Source: Kuschelorhynchus macadamiae (Eukaryota > Arthropoda > Insecta > Coleoptera > Curculionidae). From it: 64,000 bases of DNA. Positions 11,653 through 26,600 of the stretch are shown in pieces. The notes under the pieces were generated by a model. That model searched no databases. It saw only the letters and a list, made by a program, of their open reading frames with translations, and was not told the DNA's origin. The stretch is taken from assembly GCA_030620095.1 (NCBI GenBank), contig JAUTXW010000869.1, positions 779,501 through 843,500 on the forward strand. The letters run 5' to 3'. The position numbers were made by a program, and so were the translations under genes. Within the stretch, counting starts at the first letter, position 1. Every line of letters starts with the position of its first letter.

Positions 11653-14600
11653 CTGAAAGAAAAAATTATTTATTTATTCAAGTAATAAATACAGAATAAC
11701 AACTCGAAATTGTACAATTATAACTCAAAAATTAAAAGCTATCTTAGATGCACCTAAGTTGTGCTGATTTTTATTTTCACATTTAATTAAGAATTGATAT
11801 GCCATGATTAGTACGATGATGCAGATATTGAAAAAGATGTCTAGATCTCGTTGGCCTTTGGGATTTCAAAAACATATTTTAGAAAGTCACCAGTGTTACC
11901 GTTCCAAAGCTTATACAAAACGCACGTTAAGGCACGACTACGTTGTTGCAATTCAAACTAGTTGTATGCATGTTGCATAAGTTAAGTCCTTATATGGAAA
12001 TCTAGCTTAAAGAAAAAAAATTTTACATATTTGTTTTGGAGCATTTTCGATCGCTGTACGAGACAGTTATAACTAGGACACCAACTAACACTGTTATACT
12101 TTAAAATACTTCGCACCAGATAATTATACAATAACGTAATGACCCTAATATTTTCTTTAAAGATGTGCGACGTACAAAACCTACATCTTAGAAGCTTTCT
12201 TTAAAATTGTATCAATGTTTGTTAAAGCTAAGATTACTACTAAAAGTAACACCCAATTCGTTAAAAGCATGTATAGTTTTTAGTCAGTATTCATAATTGA
12301 TATTTATATTTACATTTGTAAACACGCATACTCTTGCACTTAGATATATTAAATTGTACACAAGTCATATCCCACCATTTAATAAAATTATTGACATCGT
12401 TCTGAACAGCTACACAATTCTCGATGTTTTTAACGATCTAATATAATTTTAAGTCGTCGACACATAAAATACGCTCAAAGTTTTCAAATATAGTTGTAAT
12501 ATTATTAATAAATAATAAAAACAATATTGGTCCTAAATGGGAACATGCTGTCACTTGTTTTATCGTTAAATATTCATAAAAGGCAAGAACTGAAAGTCAG
12601 TTTTTATAGTACAGTAGAATACCTACATTACATTGAGTTATAAATGCTTTATATTATTTATATAAAATTATAAGACAAACATTTAATATTCAATATTGAA
12701 TTATATATTATAAAAATATAAATTTAGAAGGTCTAAATTGACGGTTGTAGGTTTAAGATGACATTTTTAACAATTGAACAAATCATTTTTCTAAATGTCA
12801 AAATGACAGTGACATAAGCGAAACATAACTGGCGAACTAAGAGTTTTAAGTACCATGGCAACTAGACCTGGTCTAATTCCTTTTTACCGAATACGAAGGT
12901 TAGAATCTAATGACATCTAAGTTCAAAATATGCAGTTCTAAACAAATCTGAAGGGAAACTACCCCAGTCATTCGAATTTCCGGACTATAGTATATATCTC
13001 CACCAATGAAATACACGTTCTTCGCCAAAATTGGTGGTTTAATAAAATTCAAGCTCCATTCACTACCATATCCAGTCTTGTAATACTTATATCCCTTTTT
13101 AATTACTATACTGGGTGACAGTAAGAATAGTTCTTAGCTCTCAGTTTGTCGTTACTGTTTACGATTTATTTCAAATTTGGAGCGTTCACATTTCCAATAT
13201 AATACCCAATTTGACAGATAAAACATTTTAATTCGACTCCCGGTTTGCTAGAAAATTCAAAATTTTGAAAGGAAACTCTTTCTGTCTTACTATTAATTCT
13301 TTATAACTGTCGGAAAAAGAAAACGTATTTCTAAGGAAATGGCAGGGCAATTGAAAATTTGCAATTTTTGATATATAATAGAATTAAAAAAAAATTGCAG
13401 AGTAAGAAATAACAAAGTAGGTTGTAAACAATTCAAATTACACCATTTAATGAAATTATTGACATCGTTCTGAATAGCTACACAATCTTAGGTACTTTTA
13501 ATGGAGTAATATAATTTTAAGTCATCTGATAAAAAAAATTGTCATTATAAATAATAAAACAATATTGGTCCTAAATAAGACCCTGTAGCAATCCTCAAAT
13601 TAAATGACCATAAGAGGCAAGATCTGAAAATCGATAGTTCAGTTTTAGAGTAGATTCCTACTTATAGTTTACTATTTGTATAAAAAGATAAGATAAACAT
13701 TTAATATCTAGTGACATCTAAGAGTAAAATAGATAGTTCTTTAAATAAAAAAATCTGGAGGGAAACTACCCATTTATTCGAATTTCCAGACAGAGGTGTT
13801 CGAGGGTCTCCACTACTGAAATAAAAATTCTTCACCACATTTATAGTTCCAACGATGTAACTACCTGCAGTTTTCGACCAAGAGCCCCTTATACACTCAT
13901 ACATAATTAAATTATAAATTAATGTAACACCACAAACAGGACTGTATTTAGGACGGCTGTATTTAGGACTGCCAGGCCCTCGAGGTTTACAAATAACTAT
14001 AGAAAAAATTCTGAGTTTTGCACCTCGCTTATAAGCCGCTATTCCTCGTCTCCATTATCGCCGTGTTCTCGCCATCTGTGGCCCTCCCTTTTAGCTCAAT
14101 TCACTACCATCTCCAGTTTTGAAATATTTATATCCCTTTTTAACAGCGACTAAAATCAGTTTTTATAAAAAAGCAGGATTTTTAACAATGTAACCCTTCT
14201 AACTGAAATGTGCAATAAAAAGCTTTTTTTTCCAATTACTATAACAGGTGGCAATAAGATTGTTTCCCAGCTTGTCGTTACCATTTTGCGATTTATTTCA
14301 AATTTGGAGCGTTCGCATATTTTCCATGTAGTATTCAATTTGACAAATAGAACATAAACACATAATTTGTTTTTTATTTTTTAAAAGGAACACGGGTATA
14401 TTTTTGTTCTAAAATTAATTCTCTACAACTTTCTAAATATCCATAAGGTATTAAATGTTTCCATGGAAACTGTAGATAATTAAAAATTTGCAATTTTTGC
14501 AGCTTAAAGAGAGAAAATAAAAACCTATGGTTAACATTTCACTGCCATGACTGTTCAATTTGTAATAATCTAGGCGCAAATTAACAGAAGCAGAGGCTAA

Positions 14601-17600
14601 CCAAATCTTTGCATAGTACACGCTGACGCAAAGATTTCCAGAACCAGGAAGAGTAATTAGCAGGCCACATTTAAGATTTAAGAGAAGTGGAAGGATCTTC
14701 TAACGTGGTAACTACCAGTCAAACAACTGGACGTAAAACGGATTCATATCTACTCAAAAAGAAACTCTTTACTTGTAGATAATTAAAAGTAAGTTGTACA
14801 GACTTCTAAACATGTTTAGATTTGAAAGGTATTTTCGTAGACATGCTGTGTGAAACTAATTATTTTAGGAACTTTATTGACTTTTAGGGTGCACTTTGTT
14901 TTAAAAAGACAAAAAATAACAACAATTAAGTTGGCGTATTATCTAAATATTCTCTTATTTATATGAATCCATTTTATTATTAGTTTTGTTTTTGTTAAGA
15001 AACACTAAAAAATAACAAGTTGTGCTATCGGGCCTAAATAAAAGTAATTAGTTGTACTAAAATATATTTTTCTATCTATTACGCCTCTCTACCCCCAGTG
15101 CGCTAAGCCGTAGGGCAGTTGCAGGGCCAATGGTAAAACCGGTTTTGTATTCAATGTCTTTTGGTATGTTAATGTACATATTATTATTCAACTTACCCCA
15201 CTCCTTCTCGATGTCATAGCCACAATTGGGCTCCACGTATTTGTATGTGGGTTGTATCTCTCCGCACTACTTAATTCCATACAGTCATCTCTACCTCCTA
15301 CAGCGTAAATTAAGTTATTAAACACAGCACACCCGAGGTGTTTCCTTCTTGTTGACATTGGACTGACCAAGGTCCATTTATTGTGGCGTGGATCATATCT
15401 AAAAGGTAAAACCAAAACGTGTTGTTATTATTAATTATATAATAGGAAGTGCCCTAAACTCGACGGTACCTTAGCAATAAATAGGAAACAGGAACAAATT
15501 CCGCAACGCTATGGACATAAATATTTCCTTAACTTTCGGTTGGACCTGCAGTGAGGTCAACTTCGTTATCTTAAATGGAAAACCCTGAATTTAATAGATA
15601 CTTTCGGATAATTCACGTACACAGTTCTGTCAATAAGATCATTATCTTTGACATTATAGTTATAAAAGGATCAATCATTATTATAAGGCTATTAACGTTT
15701 GAAGTCGACAAAATGTTTCCCGAGTGCTTCTGGTCTGAGGGATATATGTCGACCGAAAGTGTCATTCTTTATAATACCCGTGGTGCCTTCAACGTTTAAT
15801 GTCCGACTAAGTAAAAGTTTCTTTAACTGCGAAAAATCTAGTTTTAATAATAATAAGCCAAATTACTATTTTTAATGCCCTAGGGCGTTATTTTTTTATA
15901 ATAATGCCTCAGAGTATTACTTCTTATTTAATTGACTTAGGCATAATGTCATTATTTGTCAATAATAAACTGGTGGGACATTAAAGCGTTTTTTGACTTG
16001 GACTTATCTCTAGCCATTTGTGATATTTACGATTTAATAAAAATACAGACGAAAATCCAATAGTTGTTAAAATTTTGATGATGAATAGTTGAAATTTTTG
16101 AATTGTACTGATTAACATGCGATATTTTATTTTTACAATAACTTCGATTTTTTAAATTGAATGCCCATTTCAAAGATATGTTCTTATACCTATCTGCAAT
16201 GTTTTTCACACAATCGTACTTTAACTTGGAGACTTAATATAAATATCTTAAAACATCTAAAATTATATAGTAAGCCAGGCATCACAAAACAGGTTTTGTG
16301 CAATATGCTAGTTTTACTTTTAAAAGTCAACTAATTATTCAGGTTCTGATATACTCCCATCTACCACCAATCGACCAAAGAAAAGTTTGAGACTAATTTC
16401 ATAACGTGTGGGGAAATTAAACGAGAACAGATTCAGATTAGTCTAAGAACCACTGTGAAAATATGATTATATTATGAAATATATTTATTTCGTATAATAT
16501 TAATTGCAGATAGGCTTATGAACGTTATACCTTTTTGAAATGAGCATGCTTTAGAGAAAGCATTGCTCATTGAAAATTAACACCAGCAAAATTTAAAACA
16601 CTTCGTTGTCGTTTTACAAGCTAGTGTTTACATGGTTTTTGATGCATTTGCTCTATGAAATTCCTAAAAAATGAAATGTATTCTGTATAACAAGAGTGAT
16701 AGTTGTCTTTTAAGTGGTCGCTTAGATAGGGGAAATAAAAACCAATGGGTAACATTTCATTTTCATGACTGTTCAATTCATAATAATGTCTAGGCTCAAA
16801 TTAACAAAATCAGAGTCTAACTAAATCAATTAGATACTACATTGCAGGAGATTTAACAATTATATCCATTTGGCTATAAGCTTATAAACTCTAAATTTTG
16901 AAAAATCTTGTTTTATGTTTATAAACAAAAATCATATAAGTAATCAAATGGAGCCAAATAAATTCAACCAAAAAAATATTAATTATAGTAGGCGAATTTC
17001 ATTTTTGGGTCTACACATGGGTAAAAATTTTAGTTCGCGCAATCAAATAGAATACCTTAGAAAAAGTGTATCTCCTCTAGTACGAATTTTATGTAAAATT
17101 CGTTGTAATAAACCATTAAAATTTATGAAAAATATTTATTATGCATTAATATATTCAAAATTGCAATATTTTATTTCAGTTTGAGGATCTGCTAATTTAA
17201 AAACATTGAAACTTTACCTTTATGTGGGTTACAAAATAAAATTATTAAATGTATACATAAACTTCCTTTGTTAGAACCAACAATAAATGTATATACAAAA
17301 TTTGTCTATTTAGATACTGCCATATGTATAAGTTAAAAAAATGTATTTTCATTCATTTAATAATCACAAAAGATAAATTATCCAATATAGATTTAGAAAA
17401 AAGACATACTATACATAATCATGACACACGATAAACAGATTTATTAAATATAATTAATATTTGAACCAATTTTGCATGGGTAAAAATTTTAGTTCGCGCA
17501 ATCAAATAGAATACCTTAGAAAAAGTGTATCTCCTGTAGTACGAATTTTATGTAAAATTCGTTGTAATAAACCATTAAAATTTATGAAAAATATTTATTA

Positions 17601-20600
17601 TGCATTAATATATTCCAAATTGCAATATTTGATTTCAGTTTGAGGATCTGCTAATTTAAAAACATTGAAACTTTACCTTTATGTGGGTTACCAAATAAAA
17701 TTATTAAATGTATACATAAACTTCCTTTGTTAGAACCAACAATAAATGTATATACAAAATTTGTCTATTTAGATACTGCCATATGTATAATTTAAAAAAA
17801 TGTATTTTCATTCATTTAATAATTACAAAAGATAAATTATCCAATATAGATTTAGAAAAAAGACATACTATATACAATCATGACACACGATAAACAGATT
17901 TATTAAATATAATTAATATTTGAACTAATTTTGCAAAAAATCTTTATTATATAGTGGTATATTAACATATAATGAATTACCAACATATTTACGCAGTATA
18001 AAAACTTTAATAAAATTTAAAAATTAAGTAAAAAAACATTTTTATCGAAACGTGACTTAAAGAAAAAAATAATTTTAGCTTCGTTAATATTATTTAAAAT
18101 AAATAATTTTCATCTTCAATTATTATTTATTTTGTCACCTAATATTATTTTTAATGGTTAGTTTGTTACAATATTAGTATTTTTAGTAATCCCTGTAAAG
18201 AAGTTATACAGTTGATTGCGATGTTATATTATAAAATAATAAATAAATAAATAAATGGTCCAAAGATAAAATATTAATATCTAGAAAACCACTGCAGATT
18301 GGTATATGCACATTATACAGTGGCGGGTCGCCACCGGACCCAGGTAAAGCGCCGCTTTACCTACATTTTCCAATCAATTTACTTAAATATAAAAATATTT
18401 AAAATATTAAGCATTTTATAATACATACATTTTTATTATAAACATGTAGTATGTTTTATATAAATTCACATTATTTACTTAATTATACCATTATTTTCTA
18501 TCAAAACTAGTGCGTTATATACTCAAAAAATAATAATGACTTAAAAACGTAGCGCGCTGAACACCTTTTCATAAGTGCGACCCGTTGAGAAATCACAATC
18601 AGCAGTAACAAATTCCGCATCAGACTTCCCCCCCGCGCCGGCTTTCGCCCTTATAGATTTGTTTACGGCAGTTGCTATGGCAGCGCAATGGTGAATATCC
18701 GTAAGCCAAATAGAGATGGGAGCGGCATAAAACTGCTGCTGAAGGCTGCAGGCGTTTGTTTGCTTGTTATAGAATCAATGTAAATTAGTGCGTTCGGATC
18801 ATCGGAGACGAAAGCAGTTTTGCATCGATCGAATCGAATGGAAATTAGCTTTAAGATATAGGTACATAACTGTTTTTTAAGAACAAAAAAATATATTTAA
18901 AATCTAATAAATTCATATTATTTCCCCTAAGTATTAAAAACGGCTCCAAAGCTATGGATAATTAACATCCATCCACGAGCCGCCATTGACATTATACATT
19001 TTTGAAATAAACATTTTTAGGGAAAACATTGCTTATTAATATACAGGGCTTTTAATTTTAAAAAGAAAATCTATTTATTCGATCCTGTATTTGAGCCACT
19101 CTGTATACAATAAAATTGCAATGTGACGTTTAATTTGTAGACCCATTTCGGTGCTTCAACTTACGAAAATCCTTTTTCGGTATGTGATGTGGTTTTTAAA
19201 ATCGTCAATTGAATTGTAAATAATTAAATAATGACTAGAGATAAGGCTAGGGTCGAGCTATAAAAAATGTTTAGAAACAAGGTGTCCCTATTAAGATAAG
19301 AATATTAACCACACTTTCGCTTCAACTGGAAGTCAGGGAAATATCAAAATATTTCACCTCGTTAGTTAAGTTGAACTTATAACACCATGCGAAATTTGAA
19401 GAAAACAAATCATACATGTAGTTTTTGATTTAGCTCTAAGGTACCGAGTTCGGAACATAGTTATTACAACAGTGTTTTTTTGTTGGTTAAATGACATTTT
19501 AATAGTAGAAGTTTAGTTATAACTTGCCTCTCAACAGTATTTAAAGGTGACTGACCATCAGAGCCTCCAATGGCATATAGGTACCCACCCAGAACTGCTA
19601 CTGCTACACCTAATCTTCGGGTAGTCATTGGAGCAACTTTTGACCATTTATTTTCTTTAGGGTCATATCTACAAAAACAAAATGTACAAACTAGTACAAA
19701 TGAAACAACAGACAGTTTTATGTAGCTTTAATGGATAAATGATGCATGTTTCTTACTTCTTTTCGAAAAATTCACTTTTGTCCTTATATTCATAGAATTG
19801 ATAAAATTTGGCAACTTTATACACCATCAAAAGGTTACTAATTATTACTAAATTTTCATCAACCTGAATTAGACAAATATATGTAAATATTCCAACTATT
19901 CTTTAATTTTATTTATGGTTAGGTTTTTATAAAATTTATAAAAAGCCACTCTGCTAGAAACATTAAGTTTGTTTGTCGTTTTTAAGATTTAATTAGACTA
20001 AAAAGCCATGGATATGATGGCGTTTGTTACCTGACCATAGTTTTCGAGTTTAAATTTATAAAAGTAGACAAAATAAGGTAACGAATATTAAAATAAAATG
20101 ATTAAATATATAAGAAGAGCATTAATAATTAAATAATTACACGAATTACTCTGCCTATAGTGAGAATAGACGAAGTAAAATTTATTTTTTCTCTTTTTAA
20201 TGATTTCAGAAATACAGTGCAGAATTAGATAAAAAAGCCAAAAAAGCAGAATAATTTTCTTGTTTTGGCGACTATAAATTACCTTTCAACATGATTCAAA
20301 CATTGTACACCATCTTGACCACCAACTGCATAAAGTAGGTTGTCTAAAACCGCAACACCCACGCTAGTCCGACATGACGTTGTTGGGGCTACGTCACATG
20401 ACCACTGGTCTGTTTGTGGATCATACCTAAAATATTTATGCTCATTTACTGAATTGTTTCCTTGCTTCAAAATATACTTATTTTAATTAATCCATAAAAA
20501 TGAAAAAATATTAACATGGTGATTCTTACCTTTCTATGCTATTCAAATAACTTTGACCATCATGTCCACCAACCGCATAGAGTAAGTCATTTAAGACTGC

Positions 20601-23600
20601 TACTCCCACGCCACATCTCCTTTTACTCATTGGGGCGACCATTTTCCATTCCACAGTCTGTGGATCAAATTTCTCTACGGAAGCAATCGCATCTCCACTA
20701 CACCATCCACCAACGGCAAACAATACTTCACCTAAAAATAAAGGAAAAGTAGGAATGCAAAAACTTTAACACCATTTCACGTATTTACCTCTTCGAGTGG
20801 GCTTTCTGGGCCTAGTCCTTGGACCTTGCATGAGAGGTCTTTCCTGTGGTAACAGTAAGTAGTTTTTTGCTTCATCGACTAAATCCCTGCAAGACTCATC
20901 CGATCTAACCAACAAATCTGACCCCACGGTTCCAACAAGAAATTTCGGGCTCAGCAAAGGCAATCTTACATGCTGCAAAACCGAGGGCAAATGCTGTCGC
21001 CTCTCTGACACATTATATTTTACCCAAGACATAACTGCGTTAAAAACTTGTTCTTCAGTGCGAACATTTAATTCGTCGCTGGCTATAATATCAACCAATT
21101 GACTAACGGGTAGAAGCATAAATTCTTCAGATTCCATTACTTCCTGAAAATTATGTTGAGTGAACTTGTCAGCTATTCTAAGCAATTCCCTGCATGAGTG
21201 AGTATCAGCAAACGCTCTTATGCCTAGGCAGTTGGAAGGATCTAATTGTCTTTTAAGGAACTCGCAACAAATGTCTTGTATTTCAGTCAGTTGCAGCAGA
21301 CAGGCTGCAGGTAGTAACATTTGGACATTTGATTCTTCAACCACAATGTGGGAAGTGTAACAGAAATCTGAAATAATAATTAAAATGGTCATAGTCTGAT
21401 GAGGTTAGTTATTTAAAATGAATAAAAGTATAAAAACAACAGAAACATTTCAAGAAATAATGGTTGGGAGTGCATGTCTAACTTTTCTTTAAACTCAAAA
21501 CTAAATAAGCTAAAGCAGCTAGCTTAATACAACTTGCATCTAGAATATACAGTAAAATGAGGCAAGTTAAAGTTATTAATTAATGTGCAAACATTCAAAA
21601 CAAGATATATATAGATATCCCGCCGCCCCTATTGGGTAGGATGGAGACAATAGCCGCTAGAATCTGAACTTGAAAGTAAAGCTTCGGATTATAATAGCAT
21701 AATCAAACATATAAAAAACAAATTAACCAAAATAGATAGAAAAATCAAATAAAAATTAATGAGAGACTTGAGTTTGAAGCTGAGAAACAAGATAATCAAT
21801 ACTGAGGTCAATATCACTGTACATACGCGCAAAGTGCCGAGTACAATGCTAATTTTTATTAATTATCATGATTGAAAAAAGGTGCTCACCCTTATACGAA
21901 TGTACAAATTATTTTCGAGCGAAAACTATCAGCTGTGAATACTTCAGAAAGGTATGTTCTGTAAAATTCGCTTAGTTCCACATCATCAAATTTAGACTTC
22001 AAATATGAGTTTTCTTGAAGCTCGATCAACTCCATTTGTAGATGAAGCGGAGCATATTCCACATTACATTTGCAAAAATATTGAAAGTGCTATCCATATT
22101 CTTAAAATCGGATCGATCAGTGAATTGCTCTGACTGTTGGATCACAAATTTGCGGCAACGCCTTCTTTTTCATTTCCATAAAATCAGCTATTTCTTTTCT
22201 AAGGTCATAAAATCTTTTTAGCATTTTACCTTTGCTTAGCCACCTTACTTCGCAATAGTATGTCACATCATCGTGTTCAAAAGAGTTCATCTAAAAATGC
22301 TTTAAACTGGCGATGGTTAAGACCGGGGGATCTATTGAAATTGATGGTACTTAGTATCACATCCATAACGTTCTTCAGTCGAATGGACTTAAAGCACAAG
22401 TTTTGTTGGTGAATAATGCAATGTAAAATTATTAAATCATATCCTTGCACATTCATAGCGATTGCTCTTTGAAGGCGCACCATCTGTACACACTCCAACT
22501 AATTTACACCACGGCAAACTATACTGCTCAAAAGTATTTTGTACCTCGGCAAAAATATCTTTTCCAGTAGTGGTCTTTTGTAGTGGCCGTAAAACCAGTA
22601 ATTCCTCTGTCACTACAAATTCTTCATCAACACGTCGTATAAAAATAGCTAACAGAGTTGTGTCAGATAAATCGGTACTCTCATCCCAAGCAATCGAAAA
22701 TGCTTGAAAACCAGCCAATCTATCAGTCAATGTTTTTTTGATACTAGCCATCATATCTATACGACGAACAACAGTACGTCGCCATAAGCTCACTTTCTCA
22801 AACTCCTTTTCTGGGCACAAAAGTTCTGCAACATCTACTAGGCACTCTTTAACAAACTCTCCCTCAGAAAATGTCTTCGATGTTTTCGCTATTTTGAAAC
22901 AAACTATAAAACTAGGTTTAACAACACTGTGTAGATTTGATCTTCGTGAATGGAACATTTGTTGCTGTTTCTTTAAATCGATAATGAGTTTTTTAATTTT
23001 ATCATTTCTTAACTGACCCGTAAGCAAATTATATTAAGCGAAACACTTGCTGGAGTAATGCCGCTTCATATCGTATTCTTTTAAAACAGAAATTGTTTCA
23101 TTGCACAACAAACACATAGGTTTACCACTGTGCATGATAAAAAAGTATTAGTCCTTTTGTTTTGGAATTTACGACATTCTGTGTCCACTTTCCGCTTTTT
23201 AAACCAGACATCTTGATAGATTTTTTTCTTTTGGGCTGAATTTGCTTGAATATTTCCCGCGCCTTTTCTTATCAGCTGTTAAGAAGTAATGAGTTGACAG
23301 GCGCGCTGAGCGGTTTATATATTACCCGCAATAAGCAACTAGAATACTCTCGAATCGAGAGGCCCGATTGTACGCGAATATGTGATGCGAGCGCTCAGAG
23401 CCGACGGTTATTCATAACGCATCGCTCGGAGCACTTCAAGGTCATCGGGCGGCTTCCCGAATGTTTATCTGTTTTTCTCTTTCTTACGGCTATTTCTGAC
23501 TCTATCAGTTTGTTAAAAGTGAAAAACGACTTTCAAGTATATATATTTTTTCCGATATCAGGGGGGCAGTTTCATCCTTCTAAGCTACCCTGTCGGTAAT

Positions 23601-26600
23601 AACGTTGAAAATGCTGGAGAATTTAGTAAGAAGAGTGTGTGTGAATGTGTAGTGTGTGTCTTAATAATAAAGGGATTTTCAACACTAACCTTCGCTGATA
23701 AGCTTCAAATAATTTCCAAAGGAGGGGCAAAACCGCCTATGAAAAATTTAACCACAAAAATGAAAAACTCTATTAGACATTTTTATCCGGAAAAACAATA
23801 CGAACAATTTAAATGGCTAACAGGGTGTGAAAATATAACTAAATTATTTTGTTGGCCATGTTTACTTTTTGAAAATGAAAAAGGTCTCTGGAATAAAACT
23901 GGTTTTTCCGATTTCACAATTTCTTCGGCAAAATCAGAATTGAACACGCTCTTAATAAACAGCTGGAAATTAGTCACCGCCAACACAATGAACTAGTCGA
24001 TAAAAATAGGCAAATATTAAGAAGACTTTTCGATGTTGTGTGTTTTCTCAGACAGCACAAATTGGGATGTAGAGGTCATGACGAAACAAGGGTTTCTTCA
24101 AATAGAGGAAATTTTCAAGATTTACTTAGTTTAATGGCTAAATATGATGATTGCTTAAAAATTCATTTAGAGCAGTCTAGCGTTTTTCGCAGAACGTCGA
24201 ATCGAATCAAGAATGATTTAATTTCCGCTGTTGCAATCATTATTCTAAAAAGAATTAAGCAGGAGATTGGCGAGGCGCAGTTCACTGCGATTGTTCTGGA
24301 CGAAACAACTGATATCACTAATTTTAGCCAATTATCTATAGTAATACGCTACGTTAAAACAGACAGAAGTATTCAAGAGCGATTTTTAGGTTTTAAGAAT
24401 GTGTCCGAACATCGTACAGCAGATGCATTATATACCGTAGTTTATAACGTTACTAGAGAAATTCATGGAGAGAAAAAATTAGTTGCTCAAAGCTATGATG
24501 AAGCTGCAGTGATGGCGCGACAATTAGAGGGTCTGCAAGCTAAAGTTCGAGAAACTTTCTCAAGTGCTGTGTTTGTCCATTGTTTTGCTCATAAATTAAA
24601 TTTAGTTTTATCCCAGTCCATCAATCACATTAAAGAGTGTAAAGTATTTTTCGTTACTTTAAACGGCATGGCTGCTTTTTTTCCAAGTCAACAAAACGTA
24701 CACAAGCTTTGGACTCCATTGTCCACAAACGATTGTCCAAAGTAGCTCCTACTAGGTGGAACTATAATGGAAAACTTGTGTTAACAGTATCTGAAAATCG
24801 TGAATCACTGATTGAACTATTTGAGACTATAATAGAAAATAATGAAACATGGGACTCAGAAGCAGTAAATAGTTCGAGGGGGTTTTTAGACTGTTTGAAA
24901 CGAGATTTTAATTTTAATTATTTGTTAAACATATTTTCAGAAATATTTCTATTCTCGGACAATGTTTTTAATACATTACAAACTAAAACAAATGATATTG
25001 CGGTTTGCTTAAAAAAAGTGGATGATTTTAAGTCCACGTTAAGCTAAAAAAGACATGACTGACCTATTTTGGGACAAAACGGTGGCGTTAAATGTGGAGC
25101 CACAAGCCAAGCGTCTTCGAACAGACAAAGTCGGAGATGTTCAAACATCATACAGACGCCTCTTTTATGAAATAATCGATCAAATTCAGCAACAAATAAA
25201 CTAAAGATTTAACGGTTTAAATGATTTTAAATTCCTCGAGCTCTGCAATTTTGATGCATTTAAAGGAAAAACTTTTCCAGAAGATGCGTTTAAATCTCTT
25301 CTTCTTCATTATGGCCGGTTCTTCGACCGAGTGTTACTGCGATCTGAACTAAAAGTGATTTACGAAACTGATGACATTAGCGCAAAAAATAACGCTAAGG
25401 AACTAATGCAACCGAAATTGTGTGAATTAGTATTGACAATACCTGCCACAAGTTCATCAGTCGAACGCAAATTTTCAACACTTAAACGTATGAAAAATTT
25501 CGTGAGAAATTCAAAGGGGCAGGAGAGACTTTCGCTTACATCGCTGTTGTCCATTGAAAATAAACTTCTCCAAAATATGTCGGAACATCGACGTTTTTAT
25601 GATGACGTCATTGACGAATTTGCAAAAAATGATCGAAGAATCGAATTACATTACAAATAGGTAAGTTTCTAAAAATTGCTTCCCTTTCTTAAAATTTCAC
25701 CGCACGCCCCTGGACGAGAAATTAGAAAAAAAGCCCCACCTCGAAAAATTAAGCATAGCGACTTGCATTTTTAATTATCGGGGTTTCGAAAAACGCCCTT
25801 ATCGGACGCCACCGCCAGCTTAATATAGGCCCTACCGAAATAGCGTTTTTACCTAAAGAAGCACGTATTTATCCTCATACAATTCTCCGACATGCCATTA
25901 CCGAGCTAGAGCACTTCGAAAGTCAAAAAACACAAGTTTCAAAAATTTTCGGCCAGAGAGAGAAATGCGCGGACAATAACAATAGTCGCGAGCGCCTATT
26001 GTAACAATTCGCACATCACAAAGGTGAGGGAATATCTCGGGAACTTGAAAATATCCTAGAAATGCGAGGGGATTAAAAAAAAAACTGGAATTTGGGACAA
26101 TTTTGGATAAGTTTGCAGTAAATTGAGGAATTTTTCGGGAATATTTTTTAATTTTTATATCATTTAGAAAACCTAACTGCTCTATTTTGTACATATTTAG
26201 TGGGTGTTGTGTTACTTGCGCGGTAAGTAAAATATGAATAAAACAACAAATAATTAAAAATACTTTTGCACCGGTACAATGCACTCCAGTCCAGTATGTA
26301 GTTTATTTTCTAATTATTACATTTCCAATAATAAGGTATTAGTGACAAATACTGAAAAAAAATAATAATTATGTTTTCTGGCGGCACATTTACAGGGTCC
26401 CATGTTAGAAACGAAGCGTTCGGGGATCAATGTTTATGCGAAATTGTCTCCTTATGTTTATGAGAGGAATATGCTGTCTTACAAAGTTTTCGCTTAATTT
26501 TAAACCACCCTTTATATATGCTGTCTCCCTATCTTCTTATTAACCGCATTTGGCGTTTAGAAATTTTATTTTAGGCTTCTTGGTTTTACTCATGTATACC

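Noticed and set aside
22462..23016. Plus-strand frames over the minus-strand hAT relic
   Set aside because: Antisense shadows; the minus strand gives clear hAT motifs.
23551..25720. 8-bp target duplication for the plus-strand hAT element in dbo intron 1
   Set aside because: The flanking 8-mers TCCGATAT and GACGAGAA do not match.
25898..26284. 128-codon minus frame with a hydrophobic N-terminus as a possible secreted protein
   Set aside because: No family resemblance, no splice or promoter context, lies in a transposon-filled intron.
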